Virus record (IMG/VR): IMGVR_UViG_3300006737_000004
Location: 1 to 56,474 of that record
Reading direction: 5' to 3' (one strand)
DNA from: a virus
Length of the DNA stretch: 56,474 nucleotides
Shown here piece after piece: positions 1-7,738 of the stretch (position 1 is the first letter of the stretch; each line of letters opens with the position of its first letter). The position numbers were made by a program, and so were the translations under genes. A model generated the notes under the pieces. It saw nothing but the letters and a program-made list of their open reading frames with translations, was not told where the DNA came from and ran no database searches.

Positions 1-123
1 ACTAATCCTCTAGCATTTTATCAGCCCACTCGAAGGCCTCATGCTTTATTTCTTCAACCCTAGCTCGCCCCTGATGAGCCGCCAAAAGCCCTGCAAGAGC
101 TTGTCCTGCAAGGTAAAGGCGTG
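1..123. repeat. Left copy of 123-bp terminal direct repeat
   Basis: These bases are identical to 56352-56474. Such an exact end overlap is what an assembler leaves when it walks round a circular or circularly permuted genome. It could also be a true short terminal redundancy. It means no sequence is missing and that the convergent genes at the two ends are physical neighbours. Confidence 0.95.
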
Positions 124-220
124 CTGTCAGGGGTTTATTTTTATTTTTAGCTGGTCTCCCTAGCTTCTTCTGTCGATACTGTTCCGCCTCTTCTTCAAGG
201 CTTGTTGTTTTTTTGTTCAC
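2..220 (-). CDS. Hypothetical protein, 72 aa, last gene of the minus-strand arm
   Basis: I do not recognise this protein. It is a short, charged, soluble-looking polypeptide with an acidic N-terminal third, a basic stretch (RPAKNKNK) and a helical Ala/Leu-rich middle. The start is GTG at 218-220 and overlaps the end of the upstream RMF-like gene by 26 bp. Its stop codon overlaps, on the opposite strand, the stop codon of the last late gene once the genome is closed. The repeated end 56352-56474 contains a partial second copy of this gene. Its position suggests an accessory early or middle gene. Confidence 0.6.
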   Translation of the reverse strand: MNKKTTSLEEEAEQYRQKKLGRPAKNKNKPLTARLYLAGQALAGLLAAHQGRARVEEIKHEAFEWADKMLED

Positions 221-368
221 GTTCTTTTACCCATCCTAAGTTGCGGAAGTAGGCTTGATCAAAACCTAACTGCCAGTTCCTGTGTTCTCTAAACTTATAC
301 TGTTGGTTGTAGGGATTTGAAAGTTGACCTTGGATAAAAGCCAACCTCCCTTGTTCATATGGATTCAC
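195..368 (-). CDS. Ribosome modulation factor-like small protein
   Basis: The protein carries a spaced pattern G-x(2)-AF-x(2)-G with NPY, then W-x(2)-GFD-x-AYF. This resembles the RMF fold family, which binds 16S rRNA near the anti-Shine-Dalgarno region and dimerises ribosomes. Phage homologues are common but untested. I prefer the GTG start at 366-368. It overlaps the DUF3310 stop in a GTGA arrangement and has AAGGA just upstream. An alternative ATG at 411-413 would give 72 aa and a 49-bp overlap. A role in ribosome handling during infection is inference. Confidence 0.5.
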   Translation of the reverse strand: MNPYEQGRLAFIQGQLSNPYNQQYKFREHRNWQLGFDQAYFRNLGWVKEREQKNNKP

Positions 369-598
369 TTGCTTTTTTCCTTCATTACCTCTAGCATTTT
401 TTCCAGATACCATTGTGCTTTCTCCATATCTTGTACAGGGTTTTGTTTATACCTGTGTCTGTGTTGATACTTAATCATGTTGCCTTGACAGTAAGCGATA
501 AAACCTTCTGTCCCTAGCACCTGTTTGATATAGTCAATGCATTCTATACCACTCAGGTTATAGTGGGCAGGTTTATTTACTGGATCGTAGTCTGACAT
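365..598 (-). CDS. DUF3310 family protein
   Basis: This 77-aa protein has the signature order of DUF3310: VNKPAHY near the N-terminus, GIECIDYI, a Phe-rich segment followed by GNMIKY, an Arg/His patch (HRHRYK), and a C-terminal KAQWYLEKML helix. Members are frequent in phages, often fused to or beside nucleotide kinases or MazG-like enzymes. The biochemical role is unknown. It lies directly downstream of the ribonucleotide reductase (RNR stop at 599, this start at 598), which fits a job in nucleotide metabolism or its control. Confidence 0.8.
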   Translation of the reverse strand: MSDYDPVNKPAHYNLSGIECIDYIKQVLGTEGFIAYCQGNMIKYQHRHRYKQNPVQDMEKAQWYLEKMLEVMKEKSK

Positions 599-2503
599 CT
601 AAGCTCCTATATCTACAATTTCACACACGTCACCAGTGCAAGCTAAAGTTTGACTACCTGCAGTAGTGTCCTCTTTCTCATACTCCGAAAGCTTGCTCCA
701 GTCAATAGTCTTTGGCATTAAATCTAAAAGATTTTTATAGTCGTTCTTGCCAACCTCTTGATACGGTGCTTGCTGATAAGTATGTTCGTTATAGGGCAAG
801 AAAGATACACCTGACATCTCATCAAAGTGCTCATAAACAAATGCACCTACACTGAACCACTCATCCTTACGGACATTCACAGTAATGCTAGGCTTATGCT
901 CACACCAATGACGTTGATACATTAACCAAGTCTCTAACTGTTCAATCGCAGTTAAGTCAGCAGTAAGGATCGCATTCTGTGGAGCCTTGACAGGAAAGCT
1001 AAACACAGTGGTAGCATCTGGCTTCATTACATCTGGCTCACTAGGGATACCCTGATCCTGCATGAAAGCGGTTAGAGGATCTTTGTTATCACCACGTACA
1101 GTACGGATATAATATGCAGAGTGACGAGGGTGAATGCCACTGGCAGAGTCAACCAACTGTGATACCGTACCAGATGGTTTAACGCAGCTAATTGCAGTAG
1201 AGGGCGGTATGTCAAAACGACTAGCAAATTCAGCATTAGTAGTAACAGCGACATTTCGTAAGTGCTCCAGTGTTTTAGGTAAACCTTTATTTTTACTTGT
1301 GAGAATCCTGTTATCCATTATCCCTGTGAGAGACACACCAAGCAGTCGTTCTTCTTCTGTATTACGCTGCCACACTTTTCGCAGGTATGGGAACTTGGTG
1401 TAGGTTGACTGAATTGTTCCAAGTATAGTTGCAATACGGACTTTTCGTTCAAGATCCTCAACAGTATCTGTAGCACGGACAACAACTTCCGTAAGATTGC
1501 AGAACTGATACGGACGAAGAATGATTTCACTGCATGGGTTAGTCCCAAAGTCCCAGTCAGGATCACGCCTACCATACTTAGCAGCTTGTTTCTTACTTGC
1601 TTCACGATTGAATATACCACGCTCTCCGCTCCCTGATTCTACTAGAGACATCCACTCACGCATAAAGGAAATGGCATCTGGTTTCTCTGTATAACTGACT
1701 GAGTTGTTAGCTAGTGCACGTTGAGGATCATTCTCCCACCAAGCACCTGACTTAGCATGACGCATACGATCATCACTCAGGTTGGATAGAGAAATCATAG
1801 CTGACCTACGTACACCACCTACAACTACTACCTCACCAATCTTACACATGATATCATGACACTCAATAGAAGATAGTTTACGACCCTGAGCATCTTTGAA
1901 TACTTTAATTACAAAGTTGAACAAGTCTATCAAAGGTGATGGTCCTGAAGCTCTGCCTCCAAAGGTTTTTAACCGAGCACCTGCAGGACGTACACGAGAA
2001 GTATCCCACTTGGGAATCTCACCACTATAGAGGAGTGCTATTAATTGTCTGAGAGCCTTTGCCCAACCTTCTTTACTATCCCTGACGGCGACGGTGGTTT
2101 CACTGTCGTAGAGGTCTGGAACTTCAGGAAGTCTGCTTATGAACTGGCGTTCTACGGAGAACCCTACCCCAGTTCCACAGAGGAGGATGAACATAGCTTC
2201 ATCGAAGGACTTAGGGTCATCTACGGGTAGATAACTACAGTTATAACCTGCGGTGTTATCTCTATCTAGGGCAGGACCACTGGTCATCATTGCCCTCATG
2301 GAAGGCATTACCTCTAGGTCAAGGATAGCATCCCTTATAGTGTTCACAAAAGAATCATTGCCTAGCTTGGGTCGTACTACATTATCCATGTATCGTTCAA
2401 CTGTCTCTGGCCAAGACTCTCTACGGTTTTCCTTATCCAACCACCTAGCATAACGAGATGTGTGGATAAAGGCTTGATAGTCTGTTGGTAAATAATTACT
2501 CAT
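599..2503 (-). CDS. nrdJ: Adenosylcobalamin-dependent (class II) ribonucleotide reductase
   Basis: This 634-aa monomeric enzyme reduces ribonucleotides to deoxyribonucleotides with a B12-generated thiyl radical. The active-site loop NPCSE is visible (N322, C324, E326). C89 and C335 are the redox pair; the 11-residue gap from C324 to C335 matches Cys408-Cys419 of the Lactobacillus enzyme. The C-terminal shuttle cysteines are C622 and C627 in a C-x4-C. All key residues are present, so it should be active if the host supplies cobalamin. It overlaps the MazG gene by 4 bp (ATGA). The P6-type promoter at 3014-3041 probably feeds this block. B12-dependent RNR is typical of phages of marine Rhodobacterales and SAR116. 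Confidence 0.96.
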   Translation of the reverse strand: MSNYLPTDYQAFIHTSRYARWLDKENRRESWPETVERYMDNVVRPKLGNDSFVNTIRDAILDLEVMPSMRAMMTSGPALDRDNTAGYNCSYLPVDDPKSFDEAMFILLCGTGVGFSVERQFISRLPEVPDLYDSETTVAVRDSKEGWAKALRQLIALLYSGEIPKWDTSRVRPAGARLKTFGGRASGPSPLIDLFNFVIKVFKDAQGRKLSSIECHDIMCKIGEVVVVGGVRRSAMISLSNLSDDRMRHAKSGAWWENDPQRALANNSVSYTEKPDAISFMREWMSLVESGSGERGIFNREASKKQAAKYGRRDPDWDFGTNPCSEIILRPYQFCNLTEVVVRATDTVEDLERKVRIATILGTIQSTYTKFPYLRKVWQRNTEEERLLGVSLTGIMDNRILTSKNKGLPKTLEHLRNVAVTTNAEFASRFDIPPSTAISCVKPSGTVSQLVDSASGIHPRHSAYYIRTVRGDNKDPLTAFMQDQGIPSEPDVMKPDATTVFSFPVKAPQNAILTADLTAIEQLETWLMYQRHWCEHKPSITVNVRKDEWFSVGAFVYEHFDEMSGVSFLPYNEHTYQQAPYQEVGKNDYKNLLDLMPKTIDWSKLSEYEKEDTTAGSQTLACTGDVCEIVDIGA

Positions 2504-2853
2504 CGTTTGTCCCCATTCCCTTTGAGTGTACCACGTTTCTTTCGATCTTGAAGTTTGTCTAAGTTATTCTTTGCAACCTCTCCCATGTTTACGTTAAGGT
2601 CTCTGCACAGTGCAGCAATGTACCACAGGCAGTCACCTACCTCATCTGCAATGGCGTCTCTGTCAAAGTTACCATCACGTAAGATCTTCTTTACTTTGTT
2701 AGCTACCTCACCTGCCTCTGCAGCAAGGCCTAGTGCAGGGTAGATAACCTGATGTTCTACCTTATAGATTGCAGTATCAGAAGCAGCCTCTTGGTAGAAG
2801 TCAAAGCCCATATCAGGGACATTCCAATAGTCTATTTGTTCTTTAGTCAGCAT
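2500..2853 (-). CDS. mazG: MazG-like nucleotide pyrophosphohydrolase
   Basis: An all-alpha NTP pyrophosphatase of 117 aa. The metal-binding pattern is visible as AAEAGEVANKVKK followed about 20 residues later by ADEVGDCLWYIA, the EExxE...ExxD arrangement of MazG. It hydrolyses (d)NTPs to monophosphates; in phages it may adjust nucleotide pools or alarmone signalling. I chose ATG 2853 because GAGGT lies 8 bases upstream; a longer GTG start at 2868 has none. It overlaps the next gene (RNR) by 4 bp and the previous one by 11 bp, so translation is probably coupled. Confidence 0.9.
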   Translation of the reverse strand: MLTKEQIDYWNVPDMGFDFYQEAASDTAIYKVEHQVIYPALGLAAEAGEVANKVKKILRDGNFDRDAIADEVGDCLWYIAALCRDLNVNMGEVAKNNLDKLQDRKKRGTLKGNGDKR

Positions 2854-3034
2854 GTTGAATGACCTCACATCCAGTTATTGTTACATCGTCTAAGTCGTAA
2901 AGGGCATCCTCAATTAAACCCTTTACAACATTGCAGTTATCCCCAGACAACTCTAGGAAATTTGCATCTTTGTCCACTAGCAGGTTTATAGTTACCTCGT
3001 AGGGGAAACTTAAGTTATACTGTTTTTTTCGCAT
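2843..3034 (-). CDS. Hypothetical protein, 63 aa
   Basis: Unrecognised protein with a basic N-terminus (MRKKQYN), an alternating beta-like stretch and an acidic C-terminal half rich in Asp and Leu. It overlaps MazG by 11 bp. Its first codons coincide with a strong promoter-like sequence (TTGACT-N16-TATAAC at 3014-3041 on this strand) that contains the ACTTAAGT operator. Transcripts from that promoter would begin inside the gene and miss its start codon. The protein would then come only from read-through from upstream. Confidence 0.6.
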   Translation of the reverse strand: MRKKQYNLSFPYEVTINLLVDKDANFLELSGDNCNVVKGLIEDALYDLDDVTITGCEVIQHAD

Positions 3035-3041
3035 TAGTCAA
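3008..3041 (-). promoter_or_regulatory. Promoter TTGACT-N16-TATAAC with overlapping ACTTAAGT operator (P6)
   Basis: Reading the minus strand, the -35 box TTGACT is at 3041-3036 and TATAAC at 3019-3014, with a 16-bp spacer. The palindrome ACTTAAGT (3008-3015) overlaps the -10 box. The same 8-mer occurs at the integrase and late-operon promoters. Transcription would start near 3007 and read through mazG, nrdJ and DUF3310. The sites overlap codons of the 63-aa gene, so coincidence is possible, but the combination of boxes and operator argues against it. Confidence 0.6.
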
Positions 3042-3079
3042 GCTTTCCCTCCCCTATTCTAAGACTATTTATTAGTTCT

Positions 3080-3856
3080 TCACTTGCCATAGACATCTCG
3101 TAATCTCTCCAGTGAGACAAACTCTGGTTCATAATACCCACCTTGGATATTTCTTTTAACAATGACTCCCTTCCACCATTCATTGTTAGCTTGCCCTGCC
3201 CAACCTTCTTGGCCCCCTTTGAAGCAACCTGCGACCAAGCCGATAGTTGGACTAGGGTGAGCATCATCTTTAAAAAACATACTACGCTTATGACTGTGGC
3301 CAACAGTAGTAGAACAGTGGCGTTTCTGGATAAGCCCATAAGCGTGATGTAGACCAGACATAGCTGTACCATAGTTACCGCTAGAAATGTAATGAGCATA
3401 TGATACACCATCATAATCAACGATGGAGGGGGCTGAATTGTTATACTCGTGATACTCATCAAACCATACATCCGTCTGTAAGTGAGAGAAGCTTATACCG
3501 TAAGTAGCTCCCTCCAGTCTAGGGTCATTTGCAATAGCCCTCTTAATTCGGTTCTCGTGATTGCCCTCAAAGCCAAAGAAAGCAGGACGTTTCTTTTTCA
3601 TCAACCTGAACTTACGCCTTAGTCTCTCCATACTATCGTTGTAGTGGTTGATATCAGCCTCATAATTCTGAGCTACAATAGCTTGTGGATACCGAGTGTC
3701 ATAACTATTGAGGGACTTAAGGTCTGCACCATCCCCCAAGTCTACGACATAATCAGGCCTGATGTCATACAAAAAATCTGCCAACCAGTCAAATCTTTCA
3801 TTTGATATCGAGGGTTCTGAGTGTGCGCAAGTGAATACGACTGCTGTTTTACTCAT
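3080..3856 (-). CDS. Calcineurin-like metallophosphoesterase
   Basis: A 258-aa protein with the metallophosphatase motif series: GDGAD (41-45), GNHE (98-101), a His in YAH (155) and GHSH (186-189). The first motif, normally D-x-H, reads C-A-H (10-12), so the first metal ligand appears to be lost. The family includes protein phosphatases, nucleases and phosphodiesterases; the substrate here is unknown. Its GTP-free, N-terminal SNERFDWL segment resembles phage phosphoesterases found in replication modules. It overlaps the 80-aa gene upstream by 4 bp (ATGA), so it belongs to the same transcript. Whether it remains catalytic is open. Confidence 0.85.
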   Translation of the reverse strand: MSKTAVVFTCAHSEPSISNERFDWLADFLYDIRPDYVVDLGDGADLKSLNSYDTRYPQAIVAQNYEADINHYNDSMERLRRKFRLMKKKRPAFFGFEGNHENRIKRAIANDPRLEGATYGISFSHLQTDVWFDEYHEYNNSAPSIVDYDGVSYAHYISSGNYGTAMSGLHHAYGLIQKRHCSTTVGHSHKRSMFFKDDAHPSPTIGLVAGCFKGGQEGWAGQANNEWWKGVIVKRNIQGGYYEPEFVSLERLRDVYGK

Positions 3857-4095
3857 GTCATGTGCTCCTTATACATCTCTCCAACCTCTAAGGGTTCGAT
3901 GCTTCTGTCAAAGTGTTTCTTCCATTCGTAGGCATCTTCAAAGTCGTCAAACCAAAAGTTAGCCTCTTCTATTTCTCCATCAATCTCGGTCTTGCAAACA
4001 AGAAAGTAACCAGAATCTTCTGGAGATAACTCATCTTCAGGTAAATCTTCAATTGCTGTCGGGCCTTGAGTTACTGCCCATACTTTTATTCCCAA
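3853..4095 (-). CDS. Hypothetical acidic protein, 80 aa
   Basis: Unrecognised. It is strongly acidic with many aromatic residues (FWFDDFEDAYEW in the middle), the profile of a small inhibitor or DNA-mimic-like protein, though no family can be named. The start overlaps the end of the resolvase-like gene by 47 bp in another frame, an unusually long overlap for this genome. It overlaps the phosphoesterase by 4 bp. Function unknown. Confidence 0.6.
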   Translation of the reverse strand: MGIKVWAVTQGPTAIEDLPEDELSPEDSGYFLVCKTEIDGEIEEANFWFDDFEDAYEWKKHFDRSIEPLEVGEMYKEHMT

Positions 4096-4435
4096 TATTC
4101 CAACTCCTTAATAGTTCCATGTAGTGATCTATTCCAATCATCACCACCCAAGGTTTTCTGTCTGATCTAAAGAATACTACAGGTTCATGTGGTGTATGTC
4201 TAGATGCTTGTTCGATAAAACCGTATACAGTTTTTAGTTCTGCCTTCCGTCTCTTTACCTCAATGGAGAGCGGAATCTTTTTTCTAGCTGCAGGTGAGAG
4301 TTGAATGTCTTCTCCACTGTCACCCATGATAGTAGACTTGATGTCATCAGGTTCAAACTCAGGAAAGGTTTCCAACAGTCTGTCTCTAATCTCTTGCTGA
4401 CCAAGCCTACCTTTTTGTTTAGCTTGCTTTGTCAT
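4049..4435 (-). CDS. PD-(D/E)XK nuclease, probable Holliday-junction resolvase-like
   Basis: 128 aa. The pattern GRLGQQEIRDRLLE supplies an N-terminal Glu (E15). GEDIQLS supplies Asp43, and IEVKRR supplies the E59-x-K61 pair, together a complete PD-(D/E)XK active site. The Gly-x-x-x-E helix followed by GxDIxLSPxAR is the arrangement in phage archaeal-type resolvase or VRR-like nucleases that resolve branched DNA before packaging. It sits between the exonuclease and the phosphoesterase in the replication and recombination block, which fits. It overlaps both neighbours (17 bp and 47 bp). Substrate is inferred. Confidence 0.75.
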   Translation of the reverse strand: MTKQAKQKGRLGQQEIRDRLLETFPEFEPDDIKSTIMGDSGEDIQLSPAARKKIPLSIEVKRRKAELKTVYGFIEQASRHTPHEPVVFFRSDRKPWVVMIGIDHYMELLRSWNIGNKSMGSNSRPDSN

Positions 4436-5282
4436 GTTTAACCTCTGGTACTTTGGGTTCTACCTCAACATGCACAAGAAACTCTGGACCTTTTGAATAC
4501 AAGAAGGTACGTAAGTTAGGCCAACACAACTTTTTGTATTCACAATATCCACACTGCATTGACAACTTCATGTTAGGGCTAGTCTTAGATTGAGGTACTG
4601 GAGAGATACGTGTAGCAGGTATATCACCAGCTACCATAGCCTTAGTCTCCTGCATCTCCTTCTCTTTGTGCTTCAGTTCCTCAGTGAAGTCATACACGTC
4701 TAAACATACATGACCATTCTGTTTATCAATTGCAAGGAAAGCCCCATGTGTTTTGTTTGTAACCAGTGGGTCATCCTTACCTGCATACACATAAGAACTT
4801 AGCTGAGATATGTAACCAAAGGGGTCATCTTCCCTGAGCTTACCGTCCTTAAACTTTTTAAATGCGTAGGAGCTGCAGGACTTTACATCAACAGTCATAC
4901 CGTCAATCACTGCATCTCTATGACCTTTGATACCATGTACATTTAGCCTATCTTGCTGACCTTGTACATCATGACCTGCTGCCTCAGCCATACTTAGTAT
5001 AAGTTCTTCGATCATGTCGCCGTAAAAGAACTTAAGTAGTGTGTTAGGTTGTAGTGGCTCTCCTTCTCCAGTTGAATTTATCCTATACCACAGCTTTCTT
5101 TTGCAGGGTGTACCGATAGAAGATAACGACAGATACCCCCTAGCTTTTTGGGGCTTAGAGAATCGGTTGTTTGCAGAACTAGCTACAGCCATAGCCATAC
5201 CAGTACTGATAGTTTTATTCCAACCACCTTCTCCTTGTATCACTCTGTAGATATCTCCTACAAGAGTTCCTATTTTAGACAT
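4419..5282 (-). CDS. Cas4/RecB-like PD-(D/E)XK exonuclease with Fe-S cysteines
   Basis: 287 aa from the ATG at 5280-5282, which has AGGAG six bases upstream; a longer frame begins at 5330 but crosses the upstream hairpin. Nuclease residues: E92/E93, D123 in GHRDAV and D132-V-K134 (DxK). Cys60 (GTPCKRKLW) plus three cysteines in the C-terminal CGYCEYKKLCWP form the four-cysteine set of iron-sulfur Cas4/AddB-type nucleases. The family degrades DNA ends, usually 5' to 3', for recombination or host DNA breakdown. It follows the SSB gene, from which it is separated by a terminator-like hairpin. Confidence 0.88.
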   Translation of the reverse strand: MSKIGTLVGDIYRVIQGEGGWNKTISTGMAMAVASSANNRFSKPQKARGYLSLSSIGTPCKRKLWYRINSTGEGEPLQPNTLLKFFYGDMIEELILSMAEAAGHDVQGQQDRLNVHGIKGHRDAVIDGMTVDVKSCSSYAFKKFKDGKLREDDPFGYISQLSSYVYAGKDDPLVTNKTHGAFLAIDKQNGHVCLDVYDFTEELKHKEKEMQETKAMVAGDIPATRISPVPQSKTSPNMKLSMQCGYCEYKKLCWPNLRTFLYSKGPEFLVHVEVEPKVPEVKHDKAS

Positions 5283-5292
5283 ATCAACTCCT

Positions 5293-5334
5293 AATAAAAT
5301 TGGGGTGAGGAGAAAGGACAAAACCCCCACCCCA
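5293..5334 (-). terminator. Terminator-like hairpin between SSB and exonuclease genes
   Basis: Reading the minus strand, TGGGGTG and CACCCCA form a 7-bp stem around a 20-base loop (5334-5301). It is followed by ATTTTATT. This sits just after the SSB stop and just before the ribosome site of the exonuclease. It could cut down expression of downstream genes relative to SSB, which is needed in high amounts. The long loop makes it a weak terminator, so attenuation is more likely than a full stop. Confidence 0.5.
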
Positions 5335-5344
5335 TAGTTACACC

Positions 5345-5890
5345 TTAGAACAATACTGCTTCTTCTGTAGGTGCTGACTCAGGCTTCTTTGTAGAAGGGG
5401 GGGAGCCTCCATCGTCCTGAGGTTGAATATACTGGACGTGATCCAAAACGTGAACAGCTTCAAGGCGTGAACCTACGCTATCATATCTGGGTATATCATA
5501 GACAGCTACGGTCAACTCTACAGTAGACCCATTGCCAATGGAACCATCGCTATCGTAATCCCAAGTATCACCAGCAGGGTTTGTAACACTAGGTGCACCA
5601 CTGCTCCAATCCTTTCCAGTATTAAACTTACGATCAAACTTGACAATCAGCCCACGTCCCTCAGGATCGGGCTTAGGTTGTCTTCGTGATGTTGCGGTAA
5701 TCATACCTGCGGACTGCAGCTTACCAAGTTCAACATCGTCTAAGATGAGGTTGATCGTACATGCCCCATCAAAATCTTCATAGTTACCCCTTGCTTGGGG
5801 TGTTGGTTTCCATCCAGTGAGGTCACGGTTCTGTTCAAAAACTTTCGCCCACTCTGCAATACCAGTTACTTTTACTATTCGTGTAGCCAT
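5345..5890 (-). CDS. Single-stranded DNA-binding protein (T7 gp2.5-like)
   Basis: 181 aa. The body is predicted beta-rich with basic and aromatic residues. A disordered Pro/Gly/Asp-rich tail (about 150-180) ends in TEEAVLF, an acidic tip with a terminal Phe. That is the hallmark of phage and bacterial SSBs, where the tip contacts the polymerase and helicase. The gene lies between Pol I and the exonuclease, as expected. SSB coats single strands at the fork and in recombination. Primary sequence in this family is poorly conserved, so the call rests on context and the C-terminal tip. Confidence 0.75.
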   Translation of the reverse strand: MATRIVKVTGIAEWAKVFEQNRDLTGWKPTPQARGNYEDFDGACTINLILDDVELGKLQSAGMITATSRRQPKPDPEGRGLIVKFDRKFNTGKDWSSGAPSVTNPAGDTWDYDSDGSIGNGSTVELTVAVYDIPRYDSVGSRLEAVHVLDHVQYIQPQDDGGSPPSTKKPESAPTEEAVLF

Positions 5891-5905
5891 TGCTACCTCC
5901 TTTGT

Positions 5906-7738
5906 TTAGTGCACATCTGCATAGGTTTGACCATACTGTACGTCAATACCTAAGTCAACATTTAATTTCAACTGTTCGTTAAGTTTTTCTATAGCCCATT
6001 GTAGAACTGATGTGTGAACACTCTCTTCTCCTTTTCTGATTACGTTAATACTCTCGTCGTGAAACTGGCCAACTATATTAGACCTCTTTGATCTATATAG
6101 TGCAACCCACCTGTCAAAGCAATAGGCTCCAGTACTTTGATTGATAGTAGAGAAAGCATCCTTCTCAAACCTCAAGCTATGCCAGAACTTACTGACAGGA
6201 TTCTGTACCCACATCTCATCATTGATACGGCGTACAGTCTGGTCACTGACAAACTTCTGAACAGACCAGTTACGTTTCCAATAGGCATCAATAAGCTTTT
6301 GTGCATTCTGTATTGTCATGCCAGTTGTCCTTGATAACTTAGCTGCACCAACACCATAAGTGGCTGAGTAGTTTACCACCTTGTAGTTTTTGCGTAGATC
6401 TTTCAACTCAGGTAACTCTCCATTATTATACCTATCAATTTGATTTTGAGTAACAGACCCTGCATGTTTTGCCAAGTCTAAATGTGGATCAAACCCATCC
6501 TGTGACATCTCTGCAACATAGTCTGGATCATACGGATACATATAGTGACGCTTAGTAGTATCTTCAAGTGATGTCATGTCAGCACCACATAAAAGATGTC
6601 CGTCAGGTGCAATCAAACAGCCACGTATTTCTTTACCCCAAGGCTTATCTATCCCAGGAAGATTAACCAGGGGTCTCTTGTGTCTGAAGCGAAGAGTATT
6701 TGTAAGTCCAGAGATTTCTGCCCTAACGTACCCATCACGTTCAGATGAAAGAAAACGTTTAACGATACCTCTCCTATGCTGAAGTACAGTCATACCATCA
6801 AGTACACCTACTTGTGGATTGTCAGGTATAAGGAGTTTTACAGATGGGGTAAGTTCACGATTGCTGTTACGCACCTGTGGTACAGGCCCATTAGTACCAT
6901 CATCAAAAGTACAGGGTTGCCAACCAAGAGACTTCAGCCAATCCTTAACTTGGTCAGGAGACTTGGGGTTAGACTCTTCGACACCCTTGACTACAGGTAT
7001 TTCTCCATCATAAGTTAGTGGGTAGTCATTGTCCTCACAAAGTTTATGCCAACGATTACCATGTGCAGATAGTGATCCATCTTTTTTGAGCATGTTCTTT
7101 GGTTTAGTCTTGATAGACATCAGCTTACGCATGGGCATCACAGCCACTAACTCTGCAACCTTCTTGTTCTCTAGCTCAGTAAGGTGAACTAGTAACTGCT
7201 CTGCCTTAGGCACATCAAGCTTCCAACATTGCAACTCTGCTTCTTTAGCACAGTCCATCTTAAACTCAAGGTAACGAAAGAACTTGTTCAACTGACCCTT
7301 GTCTTTATAGATAAACATAAATCGAGCAAGCAAGTTTTTCCATAACTTCCAACTAATCTTGACATCTTCTACACAACGATGAGCATACACCTCTGGTGCA
7401 AGGTTTACCCAATCATCAATCTTAGGTTTAGGAATACCAAAGTCCTCACCAAAAGAGTCTAGGTCGTGACGAGACCTGCTAAAGTTTAGTACCCAAGACA
7501 TAGGTAGGGTATCAAACAACTGAGCTTTCACCTTGATACCAAGGATCTTCTCAAGCAATGGCACATCATACCTCACAATGTTATGCCCAACCAAACCCTT
7601 TTGATTTAGGATCAGATCACGCATGTCGCTATAGTCATACAGAGTGTCGTAATTAGTACCATCAGATGTGTAAGACAGACAGTGTATTTTAGTAGCATCA
7701 TCCAACAGGTTGTCAGCTTCTACATCAAATACAATCAT
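5906..7738 (-). CDS. polA: DNA polymerase I family replicative polymerase with 3'-5' exonuclease
   Basis: 610 aa. The exonuclease domain begins FDVEAD (catalytic Asp5, Glu7) and continues with GHNIVRYD. Polymerase motif A is GADMTSLED (about residue 384). Motif B is KVVNYSATYG (about 455), and motif C is GQFHDES (about 559) with the catalytic HDE. The T7 Tyr526 / E. coli Phe762 position is Tyr here. It is shorter than T7 polymerase (about 700 aa) and lacks a 5' nuclease. It overlaps the primase-helicase gene by 4 bp; together with the SSB they form a compact replisome. Tyr at this position favours fast synthesis in other phages. Confidence 0.96.
   Translation of the reverse strand: MIVFDVEADNLLDDATKIHCLSYTSDGTNYDTLYDYSDMRDLILNQKGLVGHNIVRYDVPLLEKILGIKVKAQLFDTLPMSWVLNFSRSRHDLDSFGEDFGIPKPKIDDWVNLAPEVYAHRCVEDVKISWKLWKNLLARFMFIYKDKGQLNKFFRYLEFKMDCAKEAELQCWKLDVPKAEQLLVHLTELENKKVAELVAVMPMRKLMSIKTKPKNMLKKDGSLSAHGNRWHKLCEDNDYPLTYDGEIPVVKGVEESNPKSPDQVKDWLKSLGWQPCTFDDGTNGPVPQVRNSNRELTPSVKLLIPDNPQVGVLDGMTVLQHRRGIVKRFLSSERDGYVRAEISGLTNTLRFRHKRPLVNLPGIDKPWGKEIRGCLIAPDGHLLCGADMTSLEDTTKRHYMYPYDPDYVAEMSQDGFDPHLDLAKHAGSVTQNQIDRYNNGELPELKDLRKNYKVVNYSATYGVGAAKLSRTTGMTIQNAQKLIDAYWKRNWSVQKFVSDQTVRRINDEMWVQNPVSKFWHSLRFEKDAFSTINQSTGAYCFDRWVALYRSKRSNIVGQFHDESINVIRKGEESVHTSVLQWAIEKLNEQLKLNVDLGIDVQYGQTYADVH

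Noticed and set aside
3034-3471. 145-codon minus-strand frame inside the phosphoesterase gene
   Set aside because: Same strand, other frame as a gene with complete family motifs; hydrophobic nonsense-like product. It is a shadow frame.
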